Source of the DNA: Rhizobium sp. CB3090
Lineage (GTDB): Bacteria; Pseudomonadota; Alphaproteobacteria; Rhizobiales; Rhizobiaceae
NCBI RefSeq assembly: GCF_029714285.1
Contig: NZ_CP121664.1
Span: 1 to 64,000, forward strand
Reading direction: 5' to 3'
Length of the DNA stretch: 64,000 bases
The notes beneath the pieces were generated by a model. The model did not search any database. It was not told the origin of the DNA and was given only the letters and a program-made list of their open reading frames with translations. Each line of letters starts with the position of its first letter. Within the stretch, counting starts at the first letter, position 1. Below, one piece after another: positions 45,421 to 54,931 of this stretch. Made by a program: the position numbers and the translations under genes.

Positions 45421-47046
45421 ATGTCAAACGCGAGCCAAAATCTTCCCGATGATCCGGCCTTCCTGAAGGCGATGATCGCCTCGCTTGAGGCGAAGAACGC
45501 GAAGATGTCTGCGACCTTGCAGGCGCATGATCAGTTGATCCAGTCCCTGCGGCTGCGCATCGCCAGGCTGAAGAAACATGGCTTCGGCAAGTCGTCGGAA
45601 AAGATCGAGCGGGAAATCCAGCAGTTGGAACTGGCGCTCGAGGACCTGATGATTGCCGCTTCGGAAGGCAGCAGCGAGCCACTCGCCGAGGACGAAGAAA
45701 CGGAGCCTGCCGCGCCTGAGGAAAGCATGCCTGAAAAGACCATGCGCCGCCGTCCGCGCGTGTCGGACAAGGCCGCTCGCGAGCGCAGGGAACTTGATCC
45801 CGGAACGTGCTGCCCCGCTTGTGGTGGCGAACTGCGGCTTGTCGGCGAAGACGTCAGCAAAATCCTCGACATGATCGCCGCACAGATGAAGGTCATCGAG
45901 ATCGCCCGGCTGAAGAAGTCCTGCCGCTGCTGCGAGAAGATGGTGCAGTTGCCCGCGCCCAGCCGTCCGATATCGGGCAGCATGGCGGGCGCTGGTCTTC
46001 TGGCCTATATCCTGGTCTCGAAGTTCGACGACCACTTGCCGCTCTATCGCCTGAACGAAATCTTCGCCCGCATGGGCGTTGATATCCCCGACAGCACGTT
46101 GGTCGATTGGTGTGGCCGCGCCATGCAGGTGCTCCTGCCGCTGATCGAGTTGATCGAAGCCGCGATCATGAGCAGCGACCTTCTCCACGCCGACGACACG
46201 CCGATCCGGGTTCTGGATCGTTCTCTACGCGACAAGGGGCTGGGGAAAGGGGTGAAGAAGGGCAGGCTCTGGACCTATGTCCGGGACCAGCGCCCATGGG
46301 CGGGCATAGCTCCGCCCGGTGCGGTCTATTATTTTGCTCCCGACTGGAAGGAAGAGCACGTTCACCGTCACCTCAAGGAGGCGAGCGGCATCCTTCAGGC
46401 CGATGGCTACAAAGGCTATGCGAAGTTATATGAGGCCGGAACGGACGGGAAACGCCGCTTCCGGGAGGCTTCATGTTGGGCGCATTGGCGGCGCGACTTC
46501 CACGATATCTGGACCTCGAACAAATCCGAGATTGCCCGCGAGGCTCTCGACCGTATCGGCGCGCTTTACGACATCGAGCGCGGCATTGCAGGCAAGTCTG
46601 CCGATATCCGTCTTGCCGCGCGCCAGAAGCACAGCAAGGCAAAGGTCGAAGCATTCCGCGTCTGGGCCGAAGCGCAACTGACCCGTATCCCCGGCAAGAG
46701 CGATCTGGCGGGCGCTTTCCGGTACGGCTTGAGCAGGTGGTCTTCATTCTGCCTGTTCCTGGAAGATGGCCGTGTCGCAATCGATAACAACGCCGCCGAG
46801 CGGGCGTTGCGTCCTATCGGCGTTGGAAGACGAAACTGGCTCTTCGCGGGTGCCGACACTGGAGCAGAAACCCTGGCGCGGGCCATGACGATTATCGAAA
46901 CCGCCAAGATGAATGGCCTTGATCCGCAGGCCTATCTGGCTGATGTGCTCGACCGCATTCAGGATCACAAGATCAATCGCCTCGCGGAGCTGCTTCCATG
47001 GAACTGGAAGCCGACAGCGGCAATCATCTGCGCCGAGGCCGCTTGA
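45421..47046 (+). CDS. tnpC: IS66 transposase TnpC (copy B)
   Basis: 541 residues, the same as the copy at 5557-7182: coiled coil, CPACGG/CRCCE zinc segment and DDE motifs LHADDTPI, LQADGYKGY and NNAAERALRP. Intact, so both copies appear transposition-competent. Confidence 0.95.
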   Translation: MSNASQNLPDDPAFLKAMIASLEAKNAKMSATLQAHDQLIQSLRLRIARLKKHGFGKSSEKIEREIQQLELALEDLMIAASEGSSEPLAEDEETEPAAPEESMPEKTMRRRPRVSDKAARERRELDPGTCCPACGGELRLVGEDVSKILDMIAAQMKVIEIARLKKSCRCCEKMVQLPAPSRPISGSMAGAGLLAYILVSKFDDHLPLYRLNEIFARMGVDIPDSTLVDWCGRAMQVLLPLIELIEAAIMSSDLLHADDTPIRVLDRSLRDKGLGKGVKKGRLWTYVRDQRPWAGIAPPGAVYYFAPDWKEEHVHRHLKEASGILQADGYKGYAKLYEAGTDGKRRFREASCWAHWRRDFHDIWTSNKSEIAREALDRIGALYDIERGIAGKSADIRLAARQKHSKAKVEAFRVWAEAQLTRIPGKSDLAGAFRYGLSRWSSFCLFLEDGRVAIDNNAAERALRPIGVGRRNWLFAGADTGAETLARAMTIIETAKMNGLDPQAYLADVLDRIQDHKINRLAELLPWNWKPTAAIICAEAA

Positions 47047-47342
47047 TGGCAACGGTCAGCTTCGTCTTCACCATCGACTATGTCGCCGAAATCCTCGATG
47101 AGGACGTCGACCTCCTCAGGGAGATCATCAGCAATGATGACAACCTGACCTATGGGAATATCATCAGCGTCGTGACCGGAGATGACGAGAGCACACCCGC
47201 TCTGACAGACGATGGCATCGACGAACTTAGGCAGATGCTGACTGAGGCGCGTCGGTCAGCCGAAAAATGGCAGGAGTTCCTCGGTTGCTTTGTCCTCGAC
47301 GAAGAGATCGCCGCACGCGTCAAGCCATATTCCCCGCGGTAG
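47046..47342 (+). CDS. Small IS66 passenger/accessory ORF (copy B)
   Basis: 98 residues, the same as the ORF at 7182-7478, overlapping the tnpC stop as TGATG. Acidic, function unknown. Confidence 0.75.
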   Translation: MATVSFVFTIDYVAEILDEDVDLLREIISNDDNLTYGNIISVVTGDDESTPALTDDGIDELRQMLTEARRSAEKWQEFLGCFVLDEEIAARVKPYSPR

Positions 47343-47490
47343 CAATCGGGCCGTTACATCTTTCCCGCTCTTCTCGAATTGAGAACGCGCTAGACAAACC
47401 AACTGGCTACCCGCGTGTTCGGGTGTGATTGGCGGCGTGCGCGAGCTTTTGCCGGTGCGGCAGCAGACACCAGAGAACTATTCGGCTACG

Positions 47491-49269
47491 CTAAGCAAGT
47501 TTGGCATTCTCTAGTGTCCGAATGAAATTTTCAGCTATACGGTTGCTCTCAATCTGCACGCCGAGCTCCCGCATGGGCTTTTGCTCATTTGGATCCACGG
47601 ACAGCCAGTTGAAGCTGGAAATGGTCAAGTGGTCGTTATCCCAACCAAGGACTTTGGCGTGGATCCTCGGCTTACTAATTGGGGTAACGTTGAAACCCTG
47701 CTGTGCGTACTCGCGTGTGATTGCTGCCGCGTCGAGCCCGCTCAATTTCCCTGCAGTCTTGCTGTAATAGGTAACCACGCTCAATTTTTTCTCAGTGAGC
47801 GCTGACAACAAGGGAAAGATTGTCACGGCTTTTCCCGCAATACCAAGTTGGTGGCTCGTCACAAAAATTCGCTCCCGAGCTTCCCTGCTAGCGATCATCG
47901 GGATCTCGCTGTGGTCGCCCGTATAAAGCAATTGCATCCGAGCTTTACGCCCACCTCTTTCCGGCAAGGCGGCAATTCTTCTACTCAATGTCGCCAAGTC
48001 TTGAGAGGTGTCGGTCCAGATACCGAGCCGCGAATGGGACATAATCGACAACGCGTTGGTAAGTTCCGCCAACAGACCATAGTCGCGCAGACGAACAGAG
48101 GCGTCAAAACTCTCAAATGAGGATGCCATCCAATTGCACGACCCCAACAAACCGACCCAACCATTGGTCCGATCGTCGGCGATCAGGAATTTTGCATGCG
48201 ACGATGTTGTGAATGGATGGATACGGACCAGATCACGCTTGCCGGTCCCAGCCAATTCCTTCTTTAAATATTCAATTGCGTTTTGACTGGAGTTTTTGCC
48301 GCCCTCTTGCTCGTCTTGGCCCCAGAATATGTCGACTCGCACGCCACGGCCCGCTGCGGCCAGAATGAGTTTCAAACGATCGCCTGCGTTTTCTGTTATG
48401 AATGTAGAGTGGACGATCACCCTTTCTCTTGCACCCTTGAACGTAGCCTCAAGCATTTCAAGATGACGTTTTCCGTCATAAATTAGGTCACTCTGATCGA
48501 AGCTTGCCGTTTTCGGCGCGGTCTTGATCGGCTCGGCTATCACGGGTGCTGCAGGTAGTGCGGCTCGATTTCCCACTTTCTGCTCGACTTCTTTGCGAGC
48601 TTCGGTAAATGCGGAGTTCACCAGCTTGATGAAGGCGGGAGATGCTTTGCGAGGCATTCCCTCGATGCTGTCGTTACGAATCGTTATCAGGCCGAAGCTC
48701 TGCACCAACCGAGACGAATTCGGGTATACGCCCACAATGAATTCATCTTGTCCCTGTATTGCATTGAAAATCTCGTTTAGATCTTCGACGTCGATGCCTT
48801 TCCTGGGGATCTCGTATACATACTGTTCGTCTGTCGTCTGAGGCAAATCCTGCCTACGACGTGTGGTAATATCCCGGACGCGGAAAACGCTTCCGCTATT
48901 GTCGTCGATGAAAAAGCTGCGCCACTTTGCCTCGAGAGCAGTGGCCGACGGCAAGTCTTCCTTCCACGCGGAAACAAGGCCGTTGGCGGTTGCGTGGAAA
49001 GTAACACCTGTCCCGTCCGTGCGGATTTCTACCCAACCGGCTCTCATCAATCGCGTAAGAGCTTCAACGACCACTCGCCTTGGAAGCAGCGATTCCTTGG
49101 CTAGCTCGGCAGCCGATCTGGATGTGCGGCACACCGCCTGAAGCAAGAGATGCTCGATTACGCTCCAACGCCGTCCTCGCTCTATTTTGAAACGGCGCTT
49201 TCCTCGCAATACTGGAAAGACTATGTGGATCGTAACCGACGTGGTGTCTTCAGACTTTTGCGACATCAA
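47491..49269 (-). CDS. mkoB: MkoB-like PLD-family nuclease (Mokosh type I)
   Basis: 592 residues. An N-terminal winged-helix region (about 35-100) precedes two phospholipase-D half-sites: H358-x-K360 with GSCNW at 376-380, and H537-x-K539 with SSFNW at 551-555. PLD-fold enzymes of this sort act as nucleases. It overlaps the helicase gene upstream by 20 bp, so the two are coupled. A two-gene pair of a kinase-like/SF1 helicase protein and a PLD protein is the description of Mokosh type I phage defence (MkoA and MkoB). The name rests on domain content and order; no similarity search was possible. Confidence 0.75.
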   Translation of the reverse strand: MMSQKSEDTTSVTIHIVFPVLRGKRRFKIERGRRWSVIEHLLLQAVCRTSRSAAELAKESLLPRRVVVEALTRLMRAGWVEIRTDGTGVTFHATANGLVSAWKEDLPSATALEAKWRSFFIDDNSGSVFRVRDITTRRRQDLPQTTDEQYVYEIPRKGIDVEDLNEIFNAIQGQDEFIVGVYPNSSRLVQSFGLITIRNDSIEGMPRKASPAFIKLVNSAFTEARKEVEQKVGNRAALPAAPVIAEPIKTAPKTASFDQSDLIYDGKRHLEMLEATFKGARERVIVHSTFITENAGDRLKLILAAAGRGVRVDIFWGQDEQEGGKNSSQNAIEYLKKELAGTGKRDLVRIHPFTTSSHAKFLIADDRTNGWVGLLGSCNWMASSFESFDASVRLRDYGLLAELTNALSIMSHSRLGIWTDTSQDLATLSRRIAALPERGGRKARMQLLYTGDHSEIPMIASREARERIFVTSHQLGIAGKAVTIFPLLSALTEKKLSVVTYYSKTAGKLSGLDAAAITREYAQQGFNVTPISKPRIHAKVLGWDNDHLTISSFNWLSVDPNEQKPMRELGVQIESNRIAENFIRTLENAKLA

Positions 49270-52200
49270 TCACCTCAACCTCGTCGCGAGCCGATCCACT
49301 CAAGAGAGCATCATAAAATTTCCTGAAAAACTTCATTTCGTCCATGTCGACAGGAGAGTTTTCGATTACATGCTTGTAAAACTCTAAGCTTCCAACGATC
49401 ACGAGCTTCCAGCGCGCGCGGCTAAGAAGCACGTTCATTCGTTCGCTTTTTGTAAGAAAGCCAAGTGCCTTTTGCGGATTTGTATGCATGTTGTTGCGGA
49501 CCAGCGATATCACAACGCAATCCGCTTCTCCGCCCTGGAACGAGTCGACGGTGCCACAATATTCATCTTCGGTGACCGCGGGTTTGAACGTCTTTATGTT
49601 ACTGAGACGCTCGCCCAAGCGATCGCTCAAGGTCTTTTTCAATAGCTTCACCTGGGCGCGGTATGGCGACAGGACCGCGAGCGAAGGTTGTTTTTCGGTA
49701 CCGGGACGAAGCAGGCGCAAAACCCGAGCAACGGCTTCAATTTCCTCATGGTTTGACCAAATCGGACGACTTTCGCTGTAATCTGTGCCCAAGGGTGCCT
49801 TGCGCGAATAGGGCATGTTGATGAACGTGATCGGCTTGCCCTGCAGGATGTCACCATCGAAACGAACCACGGGTGTACCTGCAAATTTCGCTTCAGTAGC
49901 GGGGAACGTGGTTAGTTCGTCATCGTAGAAGCATTTTGAAACGATGCGGGCAATGGCAGGATGCATGCGGTGCTGCTCGTTCAGGCGTCTCGCGATAGGT
50001 CGGAGCGATGGCCGCTCTGCCGTCCGTTTGAAATCACGTTCAACGAACGTGCCGAAGAGCTTGAGATATTCCAATGCATCGGCACACGCTCGCCCAAGGC
50101 TATCCACGCCGCTTTCTATTTCTTCAATGGCATCGTCTAAGAGAGCGTCGCGCATATAGCGGGAAATGAGGACGCTGGAGGCTGCGACTGCTTTCTGGAC
50201 ATCGGACGGAACCCGCAGCAACTTTGTGATTCGATCCGTATCGAAGGGCGGCAACTGCTTATGGTCTCCAATCATAAGCCTACGATACGAAAGCAGTAGG
50301 GGAGAAATCAGCTCGGTGCCTGTCGCCTTGCCCGCTTCCTCGATGATCGTCCAGTCAAAGTAACCGCGTTCTTCAATCAATGTTTCGATGGCTGCGGAAT
50401 TCGTCGTGGCAAAGACAAGGTTTGCGGATCTCAGTATCATGCTTTCCAAAGCGCGCCTGTCAGCCGAAGTTTTTGTACGGCGTGCTGGACGAGAGCGTAG
50501 GTTCGACGTATCGTGATTGACGTCCCCTACGAGCGATCTTACTCGCTCCTGAACCGAGGCGGAACCTTCTGTGAGCAACGGACTATCTGCCAAATCGGAT
50601 ATCCGTCTGTCGGCTTGCACATCTACTTCCACATCCCCGTCGGACCGGACGCCATCTGAAGATCTGGCTCTGACAATCAATGGACCGTCATCGATGCCGG
50701 CGAATAGCCCATGGATTTCACCTAGTAGATGGTCCAACGCAGAGTTGCTCTGTGCCGAGAGTAGTAGGCGACTTGTTGGGTCATCCGCGAAGCGTCGGCG
50801 GACAATATCCGCAGTGAGATAGGTCTTACCAACACCCGGCGGCCCCTGTAACAAGAACATCGGTATCGTCGCCAATATCTCGATAAGTGCCTTTTGTTTC
50901 GAACTGTCCAGCTCCTTGAACTCGGGGCTACTGGTATCGAGAGGGTCTTGACTGTTTTCAATCCGGCCGCGCGGATCCGCAAGCATTTCGAGGAGCTCCT
51001 TGTGGCGGAATAGCGCTGACAAGGCCTTCAATCGACGTTTTAGCTGGACAATCGTGCCCGCAGTATCTGAGGGTGTGAGATAAGCGCGGCCGGTGACCTG
51101 AGGTGCCTGGAATCCTTCCAGACTAAACCATCCACCGGTCGATTGCGAGGGAAGCTCAGCGATCCGCCAGTTCGTCGAGCCCGTTCGGTCACCAAGTTCC
51201 CCGGCCTCAAGTAGCGCCCATGCACCTTCTTCCTTGAATTCGTCTGCTTCAAAGAGCTTTTTCAAGCGAACTGCCGGAGGGTCGAGCTTCAGTGCCTCAG
51301 AAAGTTCAAGTCTTTCGGAGTCCATTAGGTCCGAGGCTGAGATCCTATATACGTCGCCAGTGCTTTGTCCGGTCTTTGCCGGCATGACCATAACAGGGAA
51401 AATGTCTGCGGCGGCATATGCGAGTTCAAGCAAGAGCAACAAACACATCGCCTGATGAACTTGCTCAACCGGCGACTTAGACGTCGCCGTTTGTTGACCC
51501 TGCCGGATCAGAGTCTGCCATGACGCGATTTTTCCGCGCATAGTGGGGAAGAGTTTGGCGGCTTCGCGCCATTCCCAAAGGTCGACTTGGGTTTGTGCAA
51601 TGTCGATAGAACTCTCCAGCAACCAAGAGAGCGGGGGTTCGGCGTCGGCATCATCGCAGGTGGCGAAATCCCAAGTTTCATCGTCGGAGCCAGGGGTTCG
51701 ATAAGGCTTCAGGCGGTAGTTAAGGTGCTCGCCGCACAGATAGTACGTTAGGTTGTCTCCGACTTCGCTTTTGCAGGCAATGAAACTCGCGTTCTGGGAT
51801 ATGTCGTTGAAAAAGAATTCAATCTGTTCTGCCAGCTCTGCGTTTTCGATGGTATAGTTGCTCGCGGCGCGGATCTTCCTCGTTAACTTTGAATTTTCGC
51901 CAAGGCGCAACGCAATATGGAATTTCGCGTCCTTTCCGGCGGCCTCAGATCCGTAGAAATTTATTATTTCCTCCACACGTCCCAGCAGTTGCTCGCCATC
52001 TAGGCGATCGATGTGGAGAAGCCCCAACATCGTACGGAGTAAGCGAACCTCTAGAGTGGAGGCGTGATCCGCCACGGAGGACGGAACAAGGTTCATGTCC
52101 GCCAACCGCTCTGCAGGAATGTCGAGGGTCTGGGCTATGACTAGCGCAAGGTCATACCAGTCGCCGGCGAAAGAAGCAGCTGGCCGCCTACGTGGAGCCT

Positions 52201-52789
52201 CCCGCACCCCTTTCTTATCAGTAGTAGTCTCGGCTATCCGCATAGACCACTCAAAGCCGGTCAATCGAAAATCCGGTTCCGCCGAGAAATTTGAGATGAC
52301 TGACCAAGGATCAATGTTTCTGTGAATAGCTCCCTGCGAGTGAAGTAAATCCAGGCCTCTGATGACACGGCGGAAATTTTGCCACAGCACCGCGCGGGTT
52401 TGCGGTGTCCTGTTTGTAGCTAGCAGCTTCGGCAAAGTCTTACGCCGGTATGCGACTGCTAGCGGTACGCCTTCTCCAGCATCAAGGACTAGATAAAAGC
52501 CGGAGTTATCGCGCCCATTTGCCACCATGCGCACAATTAGATCGTTTGCCTCAGGTAACGCGCCGAGCGTATGGAGTTGTCGGATTTCACTCCTCCATAT
52601 CTCCTCAAGATCACGGTCGATACGGGCCGATTGAGCGGGCCAAAACTTAATCAGGATATTGCGACCGTCTTCATCCACACCCGGCCAAATGCCTGGCCGA
52701 CCAGTCGATCTATCTGGCTCAAGCAGGGTATCCTCTGCCATTTGATAGCCGCTGAGAAAATTCGGTTTTTTGCTACGTTTGGTGTTCAT
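49250..52789 (-). CDS. mkoA: MkoA-like kinase-helicase protein (Mokosh type I)
   Basis: 1,179 residues. The N-terminal ~270 residues resemble a Ser/Thr kinase: K48 (NILIKFWP), a helix-C glutamate near 68, and the catalytic loop HRNIDPWSV (156-164), where the usual HRD aspartate is asparagine; the DFG motif is replaced by TGF (177-179). It is therefore probably a pseudokinase. The C-terminal half is a UPF1-like SF1 helicase: Walker A GPPGVGKT (649-656), IIEEAGKATGTE, GDHKQLPP, SPYRAQ, VDSFQGGEADCVVISLVRNN and LLSRAR. Together with the PLD gene it fits Mokosh type I defence, in which the helicase is thought to recognise viral nucleic acid. Confidence 0.78.
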   Translation of the reverse strand: MNTKRSKKPNFLSGYQMAEDTLLEPDRSTGRPGIWPGVDEDGRNILIKFWPAQSARIDRDLEEIWRSEIRQLHTLGALPEANDLIVRMVANGRDNSGFYLVLDAGEGVPLAVAYRRKTLPKLLATNRTPQTRAVLWQNFRRVIRGLDLLHSQGAIHRNIDPWSVISNFSAEPDFRLTGFEWSMRIAETTTDKKGVREAPRRRPAASFAGDWYDLALVIAQTLDIPAERLADMNLVPSSVADHASTLEVRLLRTMLGLLHIDRLDGEQLLGRVEEIINFYGSEAAGKDAKFHIALRLGENSKLTRKIRAASNYTIENAELAEQIEFFFNDISQNASFIACKSEVGDNLTYYLCGEHLNYRLKPYRTPGSDDETWDFATCDDADAEPPLSWLLESSIDIAQTQVDLWEWREAAKLFPTMRGKIASWQTLIRQGQQTATSKSPVEQVHQAMCLLLLLELAYAAADIFPVMVMPAKTGQSTGDVYRISASDLMDSERLELSEALKLDPPAVRLKKLFEADEFKEEGAWALLEAGELGDRTGSTNWRIAELPSQSTGGWFSLEGFQAPQVTGRAYLTPSDTAGTIVQLKRRLKALSALFRHKELLEMLADPRGRIENSQDPLDTSSPEFKELDSSKQKALIEILATIPMFLLQGPPGVGKTYLTADIVRRRFADDPTSRLLLSAQSNSALDHLLGEIHGLFAGIDDGPLIVRARSSDGVRSDGDVEVDVQADRRISDLADSPLLTEGSASVQERVRSLVGDVNHDTSNLRSRPARRTKTSADRRALESMILRSANLVFATTNSAAIETLIEERGYFDWTIIEEAGKATGTELISPLLLSYRRLMIGDHKQLPPFDTDRITKLLRVPSDVQKAVAASSVLISRYMRDALLDDAIEEIESGVDSLGRACADALEYLKLFGTFVERDFKRTAERPSLRPIARRLNEQHRMHPAIARIVSKCFYDDELTTFPATEAKFAGTPVVRFDGDILQGKPITFINMPYSRKAPLGTDYSESRPIWSNHEEIEAVARVLRLLRPGTEKQPSLAVLSPYRAQVKLLKKTLSDRLGERLSNIKTFKPAVTEDEYCGTVDSFQGGEADCVVISLVRNNMHTNPQKALGFLTKSERMNVLLSRARWKLVIVGSLEFYKHVIENSPVDMDEMKFFRKFYDALLSGSARDEVEVIDVAKV

Positions 52790-53026
52790 CAGAGCTTATT
52801 CTTTTTGGTAATGGTCGAAGACTGCCACAGAAGCGCTTATAGTAAATCCTCTGCATCGAAATTTCCCCAAGAAGTTGCGGCAGAGCTATGTTGGAACATC
52901 GCCGAGTGCGGTCACGGTGACGAGCATTCTGCAAATGCTACCCGAGGCACAATCCTATTGCTGTCCGTGCTTACGAGACGAATCCTTGCGATACCTGGCC
53001 AAAATAAATAGGGCAGGCTGTGCCGT

Positions 53027-53758
53027 TCAAACCAAACAAACGACCGAGCAAAAGAAGCCTGCGAGGAACGCTACCTCATAGGTCCGCGATACCGGAGCAC
53101 CTTCGTCAACGCGAACAATCTCCCGAGCATGATCTCCCGATCGAAACCGCAGGCTACGAGCAATGTTCGCGAGCCCGACAAATAGAGGGCGGAACCCGAA
53201 GCCGTGTCCGTCTTCTGTATAATAGCGTGAGACGCCTTCCGAGAGGACCAGTTCGATCGCGCGTCCGTGATCGGTCAAGTCAGCGTATGCCGGGTTTGAC
53301 TTCAAACTCGCAAGGACGCCAACACCGTGGTCGGCGACGATAAATTCAAACCTTTTTGGCTCGAGACTGAAGGCGATATAGCCAGTGTCGCTCTTTTGGC
53401 TGTGGTCAACGACATTGCTCCAAAGTTCATCAATAGCTGCAAGAAACTTGCCGCTGTGGTCGTTTGAAAATCCAGCATTGATGCTCAGGCGCTTTAGCCG
53501 GTTGATCATGTCCGTCCAAACGAGTGGGTTGGAGATCATCGTCGAAACGGGCACTAGCCCGAAGGGGTGCGGGTCTTCGACAAGCCACGGCATCTCTCCG
53601 TGTGTGATGAAGCGCCGGAAGTGCCGCGGATCCAGCCATTCCGACTCTGACTGTTCCAGCAGAAGCTTCGGGAAGATATGGACGAGCTCAAGAAAGGCCC
53701 CTACAGACTGAGCAGTGCAGGGGGGAATATCCGCGTTGTCGATGGCGCCGCTCTGCAA
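53027..53758 (-). CDS. GHKL-fold ATP-binding protein of a four-gene operon
   Basis: About 243 residues. The Bergerat ATP-binding fold shows an N box AAIDELWSNVVDHSQ, a G1 box FIVADHGVGV and a G2 box DGHGFGFRPLFVGL. There is no histidine-kinase phospho-acceptor domain, so it resembles anti-sigma/SpoIIAB-like ATPases. The only standard start codon in frame is a TTG at 53758. However, the frame is open further up to 53806, and an ATC preceded by AAAGGTGA lies just after the upstream stop, so a rare ATC start adding about 15 residues is possible. Last gene of an operon that begins with a STAS-like protein, suggesting partner switching. Confidence 0.72.
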   Translation of the reverse strand: MQSGAIDNADIPPCTAQSVGAFLELVHIFPKLLLEQSESEWLDPRHFRRFITHGEMPWLVEDPHPFGLVPVSTMISNPLVWTDMINRLKRLSINAGFSNDHSGKFLAAIDELWSNVVDHSQKSDTGYIAFSLEPKRFEFIVADHGVGVLASLKSNPAYADLTDHGRAIELVLSEGVSRYYTEDGHGFGFRPLFVGLANIARSLRFRSGDHAREIVRVDEGAPVSRTYEVAFLAGFFCSVVCLV

Positions 53759-53812
53759 CGCCAGAGAAATATCCTCGACGAGATCAAGTGTGAGCGTTTC
53801 GATGAATCACCT

Positions 53813-54931
53813 TTAGACTGACGCCATATCATGGTCATAAAAGCGCCCGCGAAGAAAGAGGTTCTGTTCGCTTAGGTTGTGTCGCAGCATATCGTCGACT
53901 TCGGAGGGGATCTTTGTCTGAGTCGCAACCCACTCAAGCTTTGTATTACCGGAACGCTTTGCACGCTGGCGCTTTATCGTCTTCATATAAGCCATCGTAT
54001 CAATGTAGATCACCTTCCGGAAATCCGGCTGAAGGTGGGCTATGACGTCTGGGTCTCCGCGGACAATGATATCGAGCGGCCGGTCAGCGGTCTGAGCGAT
54101 CTTACGCAAGCCGTCGATATGAAACTTACGGCGCGCCTTCTTACCTGCGCCTGTGATGAATTCGTAGGCGATGATACCGACCTCGCTCCGCGAGCGCACG
54201 AAATCCGCCCAACGCTCGAAGTCTTTCAATGTCCTCGAGTTAACGTGGAGAGCGCAGGCGATGCCATGCTTCTCAAATTCACTCCAGACTATCGCAATGC
54301 GTTTCATCGCGTGCAAGTCATCTGTCCGCGGCTTGTCAAGCACAAGACTGAAGTTTGGAGCGGTGACAAGCTGAATGTCCAAATCACGAAGTTGCCGAAG
54401 GACGTTGGAGCGGCGATCTTGCAAAGTCCACCAAGGCTCGATCCTTTCGTCATGATCGACGCCGCTGAGGATGAGGTCAGCCGACGGATCGATCTTGAAC
54501 GCTTGGCAAAGATGATCGCGTGTGCGAAAACGAACCTCGCCACGGGCAAAATCAACCACATCGTGAAACCTCAGAGCAAAGGCTGATCCGGATACGGGGC
54601 GATCCCGACCGGTCCGATGGTAGATCAATTGCACGACGTCGTGCTCGATTGTCCGATAACTTCCGGTCACGCGCGGAATATTTGCGAGATCGAATCCAAG
54701 GATTTCACGCAGCTGATCGACGTACTGGACCGGATTTTTCACGCAAACATTAGCGCACTCGTTTGGCTTCCCACAACAAAAGTCCAGACAATCCAAGATC
54801 GAATCCCGCACCGATAGTCCCCCGCACCACTCAAATTTCGTGCAGTTTCCGCATCCGAGGGCGAGCGAATGCGCAAACGGATCATCCGTGAGCGCGCGCA
54901 CAAGTACTTCATTGCTACGTGGATCTAGCAA
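53813..54931 (-). CDS. Cys-rich protein of unknown family, third gene of the four-gene operon
   Basis: 372 residues. The N-terminal ~65 residues are cysteine-rich (CGNCTKFEWCGG, LDCLDFCCGKPNECANVC), suggesting an Fe-S or zinc cluster. The remainder looks like an alternating beta-alpha fold, with strands such as DIQLVTAPNFSLVL, ALHVNSRTLKDFERW and RPLDIIVRGDPDVI, reminiscent of TIM-barrel or DUF4417-type proteins. I cannot name the family. It overlaps the upstream small gene by 7 bp. The combination of a metal cluster and a barrel could mean an enzyme. Confidence 0.65.
   Translation of the reverse strand: MLDPRSNEVLVRALTDDPFAHSLALGCGNCTKFEWCGGLSVRDSILDCLDFCCGKPNECANVCVKNPVQYVDQLREILGFDLANIPRVTGSYRTIEHDVVQLIYHRTGRDRPVSGSAFALRFHDVVDFARGEVRFRTRDHLCQAFKIDPSADLILSGVDHDERIEPWWTLQDRRSNVLRQLRDLDIQLVTAPNFSLVLDKPRTDDLHAMKRIAIVWSEFEKHGIACALHVNSRTLKDFERWADFVRSRSEVGIIAYEFITGAGKKARRKFHIDGLRKIAQTADRPLDIIVRGDPDVIAHLQPDFRKVIYIDTMAYMKTIKRQRAKRSGNTKLEWVATQTKIPSEVDDMLRHNLSEQNLFLRGRFYDHDMASV

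Larger units (their letters stand above)
44534..47357 (+). mobile_element. IS66-family insertion sequence, complete, copy B
   Basis: Same ends and gene content as copy A, offset by exactly 39,864 bp throughout; I found no difference by eye. The target duplication here is ATCTTTCC (44526-44533 and 47358-47365), different from copy A, so the copies inserted independently. It interrupts the 3' end of the giant nuclease gene. Confidence 0.97.

Noticed and set aside
4662..47365. Composite transposon made of the two IS66 copies
   Set aside because: Each copy has its own matching 8 bp duplication, so they inserted separately; a composite would show one shared outer duplication.
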